Positions 17,092 to 26,197 of a stretch of DNA of 64,000 nucleotides are shown piece after piece. The stretch is from positions 992,001-1,056,000 of the forward strand of contig NZ_CP038462.1 of NCBI RefSeq assembly GCF_004777465.1, written 5' to 3'. Positions within the stretch are counted from its first letter, which is position 1; the number at the start of each line of letters is the position of its first letter. Source of the stretch: Nocardioides daphniae (lineage in GTDB: Bacteria; Actinomycetota; Actinomycetes; Propionibacteriales; Nocardioidaceae). Position numbers and translations under genes: made by a program. Under the pieces are notes generated by a model. The model worked only from the letters and a program-made list of their open reading frames with translations. It did not search any database and was not told where the DNA came from.

Positions 17092-20000
17092 TCAGGCCGT
17101 GGCTGCCTCACTCGGCTTGGCCCTCTTCGCGGCCTGCTTCTCGTGACGACGCGCGATCCTGCGCTCCCGGCGACGCTCGACCAGCAGGTAGAGCACCGGC
17201 ACGAGGACCAGCGTCAGCACGGTCGAGGAGATCAGGCCGCCGATCACCACGATGGCGAGCGGCTGCGAGATGAAGGCGCTGCCGCCAGTCAGCCCCAGAC
17301 CCATCGGGGTGAGGGCCAGGATCGTGGCCAGCGCGGTCATGACGATCGGGCGCAGGCGCTTCCCGCCACCCTCGGTCAACGCCTCGACGATCCCGTCACC
17401 CGCGTTGCGCCGCTGTTGACGAGGTCGATCAGCACGATGGCGTTGGTGACCACCACACCGATCAGCATCAGGGCACCGATCAGCGAGGCCACGCCGAGCG
17501 GCACGCCGGTCAGCACCAGCAGGAGCAGGGCGCCGGTGGCCGCGAACGGCACCGAGACCAGCAGGATCAGCGGCTGCACGAGCGAGTTGAACGTGCCGAC
17601 CATGACCATGTAGACGATCGCGATGGCCACGACGAGGGCCAGCCCGAGCTGCGCGAACGCCTCGGCCTGCTCCTCGGCCACGCCTCCCAGGGTCACGTCG
17701 GTGCCCTCGGGGAGGTCGAGGTCGTCGAGGACCTTGTTGATGTCGGCGGTGAGGGTGCGCAGGTTGTCCGACGCCGGGTCGGCGGAGATGGTGACCGTGC
17801 GGTCGCCGTCCTCGCGGGCGATGGAGGCCGCGACCTTCTCCTCCTTGACCTCGGCGACCTGGCCGAGCGTTCCGCCCGGGCCGACCGGCAGCTGCTCGAG
17901 CTGCTTGATCGAGGTGGGCTTCGGGCCGGCCACGAGGACGACGTCCATCTGCTCGCCGTCGATCGAGACCCGCGCCGCCGGGGGCTGGAACAGCGTCTGG
18001 GCGAGCAGCCCGCCGAGCATCGGCGAGGTGACGCCACCGGCCTGCGCCTGCTGGCGAGCGACCACGGAGAGGATCGGCTGGGCGGGGGCGGCGTCCGAGG
18101 AGAGCTCGCCGATGCCGTCGACCCCGGCCAGCGCCTCCTGCACCTGCTCGGCCGCCTCGAGCAGGTTCTGCTGCTCGGTGGCGGTGACCACGACGTCCAG
18201 CGCGGAGGAGAAGCCGCCGCCCTGGCCGGTGCTGACCTGGATCTCGCCGTCGGCGTCCTCGAGCGTCGTGCGCAGCTCGTCGGCGACCTCGGTCGGGTCG
18301 GCGTCGTCGGTGAGCGTCACCGAGTAGGAGGTGCCGCCACCGCCGGTGAACGCGGCCATCAGCGGGTCGCCGCCGACCGTGGTGAGAACGGTCTCGATGC
18401 CGTCGACCTGGTCGATGAGCTTCTCGACCTCGCGGGCTGCGGTGTCCTGGCGGGCCAGGCTGGCGCCGGCCTCCAGCTCCTGGTTGATCGAGAGCGTGTC
18501 CTGACCGGAGTCGCCCAGGAAGTTCGTCTTCAGGAAGGGCGACAGGCCCACGGTGCCGAGCAGCACCACGAAGGCCAGCACGACCACGAGCCACGGCTTG
18601 CGCAGCGACCAGCGCAGGACCGGGTCGTAGAGGCGGCGCAGCCAGGTGCGGTCGTCGCTCTCCTCGGCCTGGGCGCGCAGCGCTGCAGCCTCGGCCCCGT
18701 CGACCGGCTGCGGCTCCTTGAGGAACCAGTAGGCCAGCACCGGGATGATCGTCAGCGCCACCAGGAGGGAGGCGAGCAGCGCGAGCGAGACGGTGATGGC
18801 GAACGGGCGGAAGAGCTCGCCCACCTGGCCACCGACCACGCCGATCGGCAGGAAGACCGCAGCGGTGGCGATCGTGGAGGAGGTGATCGCGCCGGCGACC
18901 TCGCGGACCGCGGTCACGATCGCCTTGATCTTGCCCTCGCCGTAGGCGAGGTGCCGCTTGATGTTCTCGATGACGACGATGGAGTCGTCGACCACCCGAC
19001 CGATCGCGACGGTGAGCGCGCCCAGGGTCAGGATGTTGAGGCTGTAGCCGCCGATCCACAGGCCGATCAGCGTGACCAACAGCGAGAGCGGGATCGAGAT
19101 CGCGGTGACGATCGTCGAGCGCAGCGAGTGCAGGAAGACCAGGATCACGAAGATCGCGAAGACCAGCCCGAGGCCACCCTCGGTGGTGAGGTCCTCGACC
19201 GACTTCTCGATGAACGGGGCCTGGTCGAAGGCGACCGAGAACTCGGTGCCGTCGCCCATCTTCTCCTCGAGCTCGCCGACGAGGTCGGCGACGGCGTGGG
19301 AGATGTCGACGGTGTTGCCGTCGGGCGTCTTGGTGATCGCGACCGAGAGGCTGGGGTCGCCGTTGGTGCGGGCGTACGAGGTGGGGGCGGCCTGGCCGAC
19401 CTCGACCTGCGCGAGCGTGCCGAGCGGGCGGGTGCCCTGGCCGACCTTGACCGGGACCTGCTTCAGCTCGGCGAGCGTGGTGGGCGTGGTGCCGACCTGG
19501 ACCGAGAGGGCGCGGTCGCCGGCGTCGAGGCTGCCGGCCGGGACCATGCGGGCGGCGTCGAGCGCCTCGCCGACCTGCTGGCCGGTCACGCCCTGGGCGG
19601 CCGCCTGCGGCTTGAGGGTGATCTCGACCCGGTTGGTCGGGGCGCCGCTGAGCTGGACGTCGCGGACACCCTCGACGTCGCTGAGCTCGGGGACGGCGAT
19701 CTGCTCGAGCTCGTCGGCGAGCTCGCCGGGGGCGAGGTCGGAGGTGACGGAGAGCTGCACGACCGGGAACTGCGAGATGTCGCCGGCGAAGACCGTGGGG
19801 TCCACCGACTCCGGCAGCGTCTGCAGCCCGACCATGGCGCTCTCGACCTGCTGCACGGCGCGGTCGAGGTCGGTGCCGTAGTCGAGGTTGAGCAGCACGG
19901 TGGAGGCGCCGGAGGAGGAGGTCGAGCTGACCGACTCCAACCCGTCGACGCCGGTGAGGGCGTCCTCGATGGGCACGGTGATCTCCTGCTCGACCGCCTC

Positions 20001-20171
20001 GGGGGAGGCGCCCGCGTAGGGGGCGACCACGCCGACCACCGGGAACTGCAGGTTGGGGATCAGCTCGAGCTTGAGGGAGCCGAGCGCGACGACGCCGAAG
20101 ATGGCGACGATCACGGTGGAGAGTGCCACGAAGGCACGGTTGCGCAGGGAGAACGAGGCGAATGAGCCCAC
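17092..20171 (-). CDS. RND-superfamily efflux transporter, AcrB/HAE1-like (frameshifted near 3' end)
   Basis: About 1025 residues with 12 membrane helices and two large extracytoplasmic loops. N-terminal FSLRNRAFVALSTVIVAIFGV starts the first helix, and the proton-relay region GRVVDDSIVVIENIKRHL in TM4 carries the paired Asp. IVYMVMVGTFNSLVQPLILLVSVPFA and PLAIVVIGGLISSTVLTLVLVPVLYLL are typical. It pumps hydrophobic compounds by proton antiport; Gram-positive members resemble SwrC. The frame breaks at about 17412-17416 (LIDLVN to RRNAGDGIVEAL), where one missing base is enough. GTG 20171 has AGGAG upstream. No membrane-fusion or outer-membrane partner is adjacent. Substrate unknown. Confidence 0.88.
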
Positions 20172-20311
20172 GGGGAGGTGCTCCTGAGTCGTGACGCGGC
20201 AGAAGGGCACGGGCGTCCGTGCTCGTTGAGGGTAGCCACTGGATCCCAAGCCTGCGCCCGAATATGGACGGTGTAGGGGTTACGTCCCGGCGAACCGGGA
20301 ACAGGGGTGGC

Positions 20312-21708
20312 GTGCGTCACGTCCCGCTGATCGTCCTCGCCCTCGTCCTGACCCTCTTCCCGTCCGTCGCCGGGGCCGCCGAGAATGAACGCGAGCTGCG
20401 CATCAGCAGCACCGCGGCCCGGTCCGGGGAGGTCTCCACGGTGACCTTCCTGGTGACCGCGTCGGCCGCCGAGCCCGTCTCGACGATCGACCTCGACAGG
20501 TGGGACGGGACGACCTGGCGCGCGTCACCACCCTCACCACCGACCCGACGGGGCGGGCCACGGCCGAGGTCACCCTGGGGCGCGACCCCGAGCGCAACCG
20601 GCTGCGGGCCACCCTGACGGCCGATGGCACCCGCCCTGCCGTGGTGCACGAGCACCTGCCGGTGCTGCAGCGGTGGAAGAGCGTCCTGACGATGCGCGCC
20701 CCGAAGACGGTCGTGGACGGGCGTCGCGCCGCCCTCGCCCTGCGGTGGCGGGCCGCCAACGACGAACCGGTCTCCGGCTGGGTGAAGGTGCAGGCCAAGC
20801 AGAAGCGCGGCAAGACCTACGCCAAGAGGTGGACGACCGTGGCGCGCGTGCGCACCGACGCCAAGGGCGTCGCGACGGTACGACGGACGCCGCGCTGGGA
20901 CACCCGCTGGCGCGCCGTCGGCGAGCGGCAGGCGTGGGTCGCGGGAGACACCTCGGGCGTCTCGCGCACCGACAACCGTCCGCCCGGCCAGCCGGTCGTC
21001 CTGCCGAAGGGGGCGCCGCGCCCCCGGGTCTCGCTGCCGCGGCCGCCCCGTGCGGTCGGCACGGGGGCCAACGTCGTGGTCCGCAAGATCCCGGACGGCG
21101 TGTGGAGGTCGATGGTCGGACGTTCGTGGCACAAGGGGTGCCCCGTCGGGCGTGCCGGGCTGCGTCTCGTCCAGACCAACTTCTGGGGCTTCGACGGCTA
21201 CCGCTACCGCGGCGAGGTGGTCGTCGCGAAGTCGGTGACCTCCAACTTCTCCGGTGCCTTCAAGGAGATGCACGCCAAGAAGGTGCCGGTCCGCCAGATG
21301 CGCCGCGTCGACCGCTTCGGATGGTCGAAGAAGCTCGGCGGTGCCGACGACTACCGCTCGATGGCCGCCGACAACACCTCGGTCTTCAACTGCCGCGGCG
21401 TCGTGGGCAACCCGCGCGTGCGCTCGCCGCACTCCTTCGGCCGGTCGCTGGACCTCAACCCCTGGGAGAACCCCTACTACGCCCGCGACGGGATCCACCC
21501 CAACAAGTGGTGGGCCGGGCGTTCCCACGCCCGCGTCGCCTGGCGCAGCCGCAACCACAAGGTCGTGCAGCTGCTCGCCCGCCACGGCTTCCGGTGGACC
21601 TACGGCACCTCCGACGCGCACCACTTCGACGCCGTCGCCGGCGCGGGCGGCAAGGGCCTGCGTACGCTGCTCGACTCGCCTGTCTGCTCGACGGACGTCT
21701 GCCACTGA
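20312..21708 (+). CDS. secreted M15-family D-Ala-D-Ala carboxypeptidase-like protein (frameshifted)
   Basis: A signal peptide from GTG 20312 (VPLIVLALVLTLFPSVAGA) leads an N-terminal beta-rich region of about 200 residues with RWTTVARVRTDAKG-type repeats. The C-terminal M15 peptidase domain follows, with zinc motifs SPHSFGRSLDLN (H then D) and SDAHHFD (H). M15 enzymes trim peptidoglycan peptides outside the cell. The frame breaks at about 20519-20524 (DGTTWR to VTTLTTD), and restoring one base joins the parts. About 465 residues in all. Confidence 0.8.
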
Positions 21709-21763
21709 TCCACCCCTAGAGTGACGACGGCACAGGTCCGCCCCACCACAGGAGGAAACCCCG

Positions 21764-22522
21764 ATGGGTCGTTTCGACGGTCGAGTCGCAGTCATCACCG
21801 GAGCCGCACGCGGCATCGGGTTCGGCACCGCCCAGCGGTTCGCCGCGGAGGGAGCCAAGGTCGCGCTGATCGACCTGGACGAGTCCGCCGCCGCACAGGC
21901 AGCCGCCCGCATCGACGGGGAGGCGATCGGGATCGGGTGCGACGTCTCCGACGCCCCGGCCGTCGACGCCGCCTTCGAGCGGATTGTGGCCGAGCTCGGC
22001 GGGGTCCACATCCTCGTCAACAACGCCGGCATCACCCGCGACAACCTGCTCTTCAAGATGACCGAGGACGACTGGGACCTGGTGATGAACGTGCACCTCA
22101 AGGGCGCCTTCCTGATGACGAAGGCGGCCCAGAAGCACTTCGTCGAGCAGAAGTACGGCAAGGTCGTGAACCTCTCGTCTGTCTCCGCCTACGGCAACCG
22201 CGGCCAGGCCAACTACGCCGCCGCCAAGATGGGCGTCCAGGGCTTCACCCGCACGCTCGCGATCGAGCTCGGCCCCTTCGGCGTCAACGTCAACGCGGTC
22301 GCGCCCGGCTTCATCGCCACGGAGATGACCGACGCCACCGCCGCCCGCCTCGGCATGGGGGTGGAGGAGTTCCGCGAGCTCAACGCCCAGAACAACCCCG
22401 TACGCCGTGTCGGCGTCCCCGACGACATCGCTGCCGCGGTCGCGTTCCTCTGCAGTGACGAGGCGTCGTACGTCACCGGCCAGACGCTCCTGGTCGACGG
22501 CGGCGCCAAGCTGGTCAGCTGA
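21764..22522 (+). CDS. short-chain dehydrogenase/reductase, FabG-like
   Basis: 252 residues with the classical SDR layout: TGAARGIG cofactor motif near residue 12, NNAG near 87, catalytic Ser in NLSSVSAYG, Tyr and Lys in NYAAAKMG, and LLVDGG near the C-terminus. It resembles 3-oxoacyl-ACP reductases and actinobacterial 3-ketoacyl-CoA or acetoacetyl-CoA reductases; the substrate is not set by sequence. ATG 21764 has a strong AGGAGGAA. It is monocistronic in appearance. Confidence 0.9.
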   Translation: MGRFDGRVAVITGAARGIGFGTAQRFAAEGAKVALIDLDESAAAQAAARIDGEAIGIGCDVSDAPAVDAAFERIVAELGGVHILVNNAGITRDNLLFKMTEDDWDLVMNVHLKGAFLMTKAAQKHFVEQKYGKVVNLSSVSAYGNRGQANYAAAKMGVQGFTRTLAIELGPFGVNVNAVAPGFIATEMTDATAARLGMGVEEFRELNAQNNPVRRVGVPDDIAAAVAFLCSDEASYVTGQTLLVDGGAKLVS

Positions 22523-22689
22523 GGCCCTGCCCACCGGGTGGGACGGCCGACGGGCGATAGTCGAGTCGTTCTGTCATATTTGACGGTGTCAGACTTGACG
22601 CCGCCCACGAGTGGGCGCGTTCTCCCGACGGGAGGGAGGACGGGGCAGCACACTGGTGCCCACCACGTTTCACGATCGGAGTCACGCAC

Positions 22690-23685
22690 GTGCGTTCACG
22701 TTCCCTCGGCCTCACCGCCGCCCTGCTCTCTGCGGCCCTCCTGCTCACCGGGTGCGGCGGCGGAGACGAGAAGAAGGAGCCGAAGGCCGACCCCACCGTC
22801 GAGTCGGCCGTTCCCGACACCTGGCCGCTGACCGGCGAGGAGTTGCCGGAGGGCAAGAGCGCCGCGCGCAACCACCCGGTGCTCGTCGCCAAGATCGACA
22901 ACACCTCCAGCGCCAGCCCCCAGGTGGGCCTGGGCAAGGCCGACCTGGTCTTTGAGGAGATGGTCGAGGGCCGGATGACCCGACTCGCCGCCTTCTTCTA
23001 CAGCCAGCTCCCCAAGGAGGTCGGTCCGGTCCGTTCGATGCGCGGCACCGACATCGACATCGTCTCGCCGGTCGACGGCATCCTCGTCACCTCCGGCGCG
23101 GCCCCGATCACCAAGGACCGCCTGGCCCGTGCCGGTGTCACCTTCATCGAGGAGGGCGCCGAGGGCTTCCGTCGCGACCCCTCGCGCTCGCAGACCTACA
23201 GCGTGATGGCCGACCTCAAGGTGCTCGGCAAGAGCAAGAAGGTCGACGAGGTCCGGCCCGACGACTACTTCGTCTTCGGTGCGCCCGAGGACCTGCCCGC
23301 CGGCAAGCCCGCCAAGGCCTTCGACGTCGACTTCGGCAACCACACCACCTCGTGGAGCTTCGCCAACGGCAGCTACGTCAACGAGACCAGCCTGGCCGGC
23401 CAGGGCGACGAGTTCCCGGCGACCAACGTGCTGGTGATCCGCGTGAAGGCGTCCTACGCCGGCTACGAGGACCTGGCCAACAACCGGGTCTACGACAGCA
23501 AGTTCCACGGCAAGGGCAAGGCCCAGCTCTTCCACGGCGGCCAGGTCATCGACGCCACCTGGCGCAAGGACGGCCCCAACGGAGCCCTCACCCTGCAGGC
23601 GGGCGGCGCCGAGCTGAAGGTCCCCGTGGGACGCACCTGGGTGGAGCTGCTCCCCGAGGAGGGCAGCGTGGCGCTCAAGCGCTGA
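22690..23685 (+). CDS. DUF3048 (YerB-like) lipoprotein
   Basis: 331 residues. A lipobox LLLTGC near residue 21 makes this a membrane-anchored lipoprotein. The body holds the DUF3048 blocks VLVAKIDNTSSASPQVGLGKADLVFEEMVEGRMTRL and GPVRSMRGTDIDIVSPVDG, and the C-terminal domain has WRKDGPNGALTL. The family function is not established; YerB of Bacillus is the namesake. GTG 22690 gives the signal peptide directly. A 16-bp hairpin closes the transcript. Confidence 0.9.
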   Translation: MRSRSLGLTAALLSAALLLTGCGGGDEKKEPKADPTVESAVPDTWPLTGEELPEGKSAARNHPVLVAKIDNTSSASPQVGLGKADLVFEEMVEGRMTRLAAFFYSQLPKEVGPVRSMRGTDIDIVSPVDGILVTSGAAPITKDRLARAGVTFIEEGAEGFRRDPSRSQTYSVMADLKVLGKSKKVDEVRPDDYFVFGAPEDLPAGKPAKAFDVDFGNHTTSWSFANGSYVNETSLAGQGDEFPATNVLVIRVKASYAGYEDLANNRVYDSKFHGKGKAQLFHGGQVIDATWRKDGPNGALTLQAGGAELKVPVGRTWVELLPEEGSVALKR

Positions 23686-23702
23686 CGCAGCACCGACGTC
23701 GT

Positions 23703-23740
23703 ACGAGGCCCCCGGCACCTGATCGTGCCGGGGGCCTCGT
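23703..23740. terminator. strong hairpin terminator
   Basis: A perfect 16-bp stem (ACGAGGCCCCCGGCAC with its complement) with a CTGATC loop separates the DUF3048 gene (+) from the convergent TetR gene (-). Confidence 0.88.
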
Positions 23741-23760
23741 CGCGTCGTGGGGCGGCGCGG

Positions 23761-24423
23761 TCAGGTGAGCGACGTGCCCAGCTCGCCGACGGCCGCCTCG
23801 AGCGAGCGGTGCTCCCGGCTGATCTGGCGCAGCGCGGCGATCATGAGCCCGAGGGAGGTCTCCACGCGGGTGGCCTCCTGCTCCGGGTCGGCGCTGGCGG
23901 CGACGGCGGCGCCGGCCGAGTTGATCGCGCCGAACATCACCCGGCTGAAGGTCCTGAGCAGCTCGTCGTCGAGCTGCCACTCGCCGGCGGTCAGCACCCC
24001 GTGGACCAGGCGTGACACGGTCGCGAAGGTGGAGCGGGCGTCGGGGCGGACCCCCGCCAGCCCGAGCATGACCGGGCCCTCCTGGATGACGATGCGCCGG
24101 TAGGCGCTCTCCCGGGCGATCTGCAGGTAGGCGTGCATGCCCAGCCGGGCCGCCGACCAGGGGTCGGGCTCGGCCTCGATCGCGGCGTCGATCCGACGTA
24201 CGGCGTCGGCCTCCACCTCGCGGTGGACGGCCGCGAAGAGGTCGGCCTTGCCGTCGAAGTGGTGGTAGAGGGCCCCCTTCGTCACGTGCGCCGCAGCCAC
24301 GATGCTGTCCAGCGACGTGGCGGCGTAGCCCTGGGTGGTGAAGAGGTCGCGAGCGATGCGGAGGAGGTCCTCCTTCGTCGCCGAGGAAGGAGCACGTCCC
24401 AGGTCCGAGGTCTGGCTGTCCAT
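23761..24423 (-). CDS. TetR/AcrR-family transcriptional regulator
   Basis: 220 residues. The N-terminal helix-turn-helix ATKEDLLRIARDLFTTQGYAATSLDSIVAAAHVTKGALYHHFDGKADLF is typical TetR; the C-terminal ligand domain is about 150 residues with MAYLQIARESAYRRIVIQEGP-like helices. Such proteins repress nearby genes until a small ligand binds. The divergent gene at 24577 is the only close candidate target. ATG at 24423. Confidence 0.92.
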   Translation of the reverse strand: MDSQTSDLGRAPSSATKEDLLRIARDLFTTQGYAATSLDSIVAAAHVTKGALYHHFDGKADLFAAVHREVEADAVRRIDAAIEAEPDPWSAARLGMHAYLQIARESAYRRIVIQEGPVMLGLAGVRPDARSTFATVSRLVHGVLTAGEWQLDDELLRTFSRVMFGAINSAGAAVAASADPEQEATRVETSLGLMIAALRQISREHRSLEAAVGELGTSLT

Positions 24424-24576
24424 CCGTCGATCCTAGGGTCTGGCGGTCGAGCAGCCGCGGGTGTAACAGGCGTCACGGGCGATCCGTTGGAATCAGCGTG
24501 CGCGACTACGTACCCTCGGTATGTCACCGGTCCCGGCCGGTCGTCGCACCCGCGCCGCTCACGGAAGGAGCCGTCC

Positions 24577-25095
24577 ATGCCCTGGACCTCGCCCCGCCGT
24601 GACCTCGTGCTCCAGGCCGTCCTGGAGGAGGTCGACCGTCGTCTCGACGGCCGGCTCCCGATGGACGTGAGCGGCGTCGACCAGACCTTCCGCGACGAGC
24701 ACACGCTCGCTAACGTGCTCCAGGTGCGCTGGCAGGCGGCACTGGCCGCCCAGGTCGAGCACGCCCTCGCCGAGGACCCCGACGACCCGCAGGCTGCCGT
24801 CGTACGCGCGTGGCGCCGGACCGTGCGTGCCCTCCCCGGCGTGCGCATGGTCCTCGACGGTGACTGGGAGCGCGCCGACGAGCGCCGCCGGGCCACCCTG
24901 GAGCGTCGCCGCGCCCGCCAGCACCAGTGGCTGGCCCAGCAGGCCGGGCACGTCGTGCTCGACCACCCCCTCGACGAGGAGGCGGTGGCCCTCGGTGCCG
25001 CCCTCGAGGCCGAGGGGCGCCGCTACTACCGTCCCGGCCGCCGGCCGTCGCCCCCGCCGCTGCTCAAGCGGCTGAAGGCGGTGCTCGCCGCCTGA
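24577..25095 (+). CDS. hypothetical protein, Arg/Ala-rich helical
   Basis: 172 residues, no signal peptide or membrane span. It is predicted mostly helical, with many Arg, Ala and Glu residues (ERADERRRATLERRRARQHQWLAQQ) and a C-terminal basic Pro-rich tail. No domain recognised. ATG 24577 has GGAAGGAG upstream. It is divergent from a TetR gene across 153 bp and may be regulated by it. Confidence 0.7.
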   Translation: MPWTSPRRDLVLQAVLEEVDRRLDGRLPMDVSGVDQTFRDEHTLANVLQVRWQAALAAQVEHALAEDPDDPQAAVVRAWRRTVRALPGVRMVLDGDWERADERRRATLERRRARQHQWLAQQAGHVVLDHPLDEEAVALGAALEAEGRRYYRPGRRPSPPPLLKRLKAVLAA

Positions 25096-25118
25096 CGGCC
25101 ACGCCGTCCCCACGATCA

Positions 25119-25195
25119 GACAGCCCCGATCCGGTGCACCGCGGTCTCCCTGCCGCGTCTCCCTCCCTCCCTCCCGCACCGGAGCCGGGGCTGTC
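25119..25195 (+). terminator. long hairpin, probable terminator
   Basis: Arms 25119-25137 and 25176-25195 pair over about 18 bp with a one-base asymmetry (GACAGCCCCG...TCCGGTGC), enclosing a 38-nt loop rich in CCCT. It lies between two genes on the same strand. Confidence 0.6.
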
Positions 25196-25267
25196 TCCTT
25201 GCCGGGCACCCGGGAAAAACGCGTCTGCGCCCTGACGGTCCGGGCGTCGGTCGGTCATGATGGAGCC

Positions 25268-25855
25268 ATGGGCATTCGCACTCCCGGCGCTCGCGACGTC
25301 ACTGCGGTGGCGCCCGGCATGCTGCTGGTGGCCCAACCGGCGATGGGCGACCCCAACTTCTCCGAGACCGTGGTGCTCATCCTCGACGTCGACGAGGACG
25401 GCGCCCTGGGCGTCGTGCTCAACCGGCCCTCGCCCCTCCTGGTCGCCGCCGTCTTCGAGGAGTGGCGCGACCTCGTGGGCGAGCCCGAGGTGCTCTTCCG
25501 CGGCGGCCCGGTCGGCACCGACGGGGCGCTGGCGCTCGCGCTGCTGCGTGACCCGGCCGAGGCTCCGGAGGGTTTCCGCACCGTCCTGGGGCGCCTGGGG
25601 GTGCTCGACCTGGAGACCCCGGTCGAGGTCGTCGAACCCGCCCTGGCGCGGGTGCGGATCTTCGCCGGCTACGCCGGCTGGGGGCCCGGGCAGCTCGCCG
25701 ACGAGGTGGCCGAGGGGGCCTGGTACGTCGTCCCGGCTGAGCCCGGCGACGTCTTCGCCGAGGACTGCGACGACCTCGTGCGCGAGGTGCTGAGGCGCCA
25801 GCCCGGCGAGCTGGCGTGGCACTCCACACGTCCTGCCGACCCTGACCTGAACTGA
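25268..25855 (+). CDS. YqgE/AlgH family (UPF0301) protein
   Basis: 195 residues. Family blocks are MLLVAQPAMGDPNFSETVVLILDVDEDGALGVVLNRPS near the N-terminus, VLFRGGPVG in the middle and RIFAGYAGWGPGQL near residue 135. Cytoplasmic; the molecular function is not defined, although the Pseudomonas homologue was linked to alginate regulation. ATG 25268 (MGIRTPG) has GGAG upstream. The 3' neighbour is the DUF3039 gene. Confidence 0.92.
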   Translation: MGIRTPGARDVTAVAPGMLLVAQPAMGDPNFSETVVLILDVDEDGALGVVLNRPSPLLVAAVFEEWRDLVGEPEVLFRGGPVGTDGALALALLRDPAEAPEGFRTVLGRLGVLDLETPVEVVEPALARVRIFAGYAGWGPGQLADEVAEGAWYVVPAEPGDVFAEDCDDLVREVLRRQPGELAWHSTRPADPDLN

Positions 25856-25906
25856 GGTGCGCAGGGTGCGGGACAGGTGGGGGAACTGGCCTAGACTGGC
25901 CGGACC

Positions 25907-26197
25907 ATGACCCAGTTCGGTTTCCAGCCCTCCGGTTCCACGCTCGAAGATCGCCGTACCGTCCCCGTCGAGGACGGCGACCACGAGCGGTTCTCGCACT
26001 ACGTCCCGAAGGACAAGCTGACCGAGGCGATGGTCATGGGTACGCCCGTGATCGCGCTCTGCGGCAAGGTCTGGGTGCCCAGCCGGTCGCCGGAGAAGTA
26101 TCCGGTCTGCCCGGAGTGCAAGGAGATCTGGGACAGCATCGGTCCCGGTGGTGGCTCTGGCGGACCCGGCGGCAACGGCGGGGGCTCCGACGCGTGA
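25907..26197 (+). CDS. DUF3039 protein, small Zn-ribbon-like
   Basis: 96 residues. The conserved core MVMGTPVIALCGKVWVPSRSPEKYPVCPECKEI contains one Cys then CPEC, a likely metal site. A Gly-rich tail follows (GGGSGGPGG). The DUF3039 family is actinobacterial and uncharacterised. Its stop overlaps the GTG of the helicase gene (GTGA, 26194-26197), indicating coupled translation and perhaps a shared role. Confidence 0.9.
   Translation: MTQFGFQPSGSTLEDRRTVPVEDGDHERFSHYVPKDKLTEAMVMGTPVIALCGKVWVPSRSPEKYPVCPECKEIWDSIGPGGGSGGPGGNGGGSDA

Noticed and set aside
18951..20165. Long plus-strand frame over the RND gene
   Set aside because: Composition is the complement of RND codons, with no recognisable domain.
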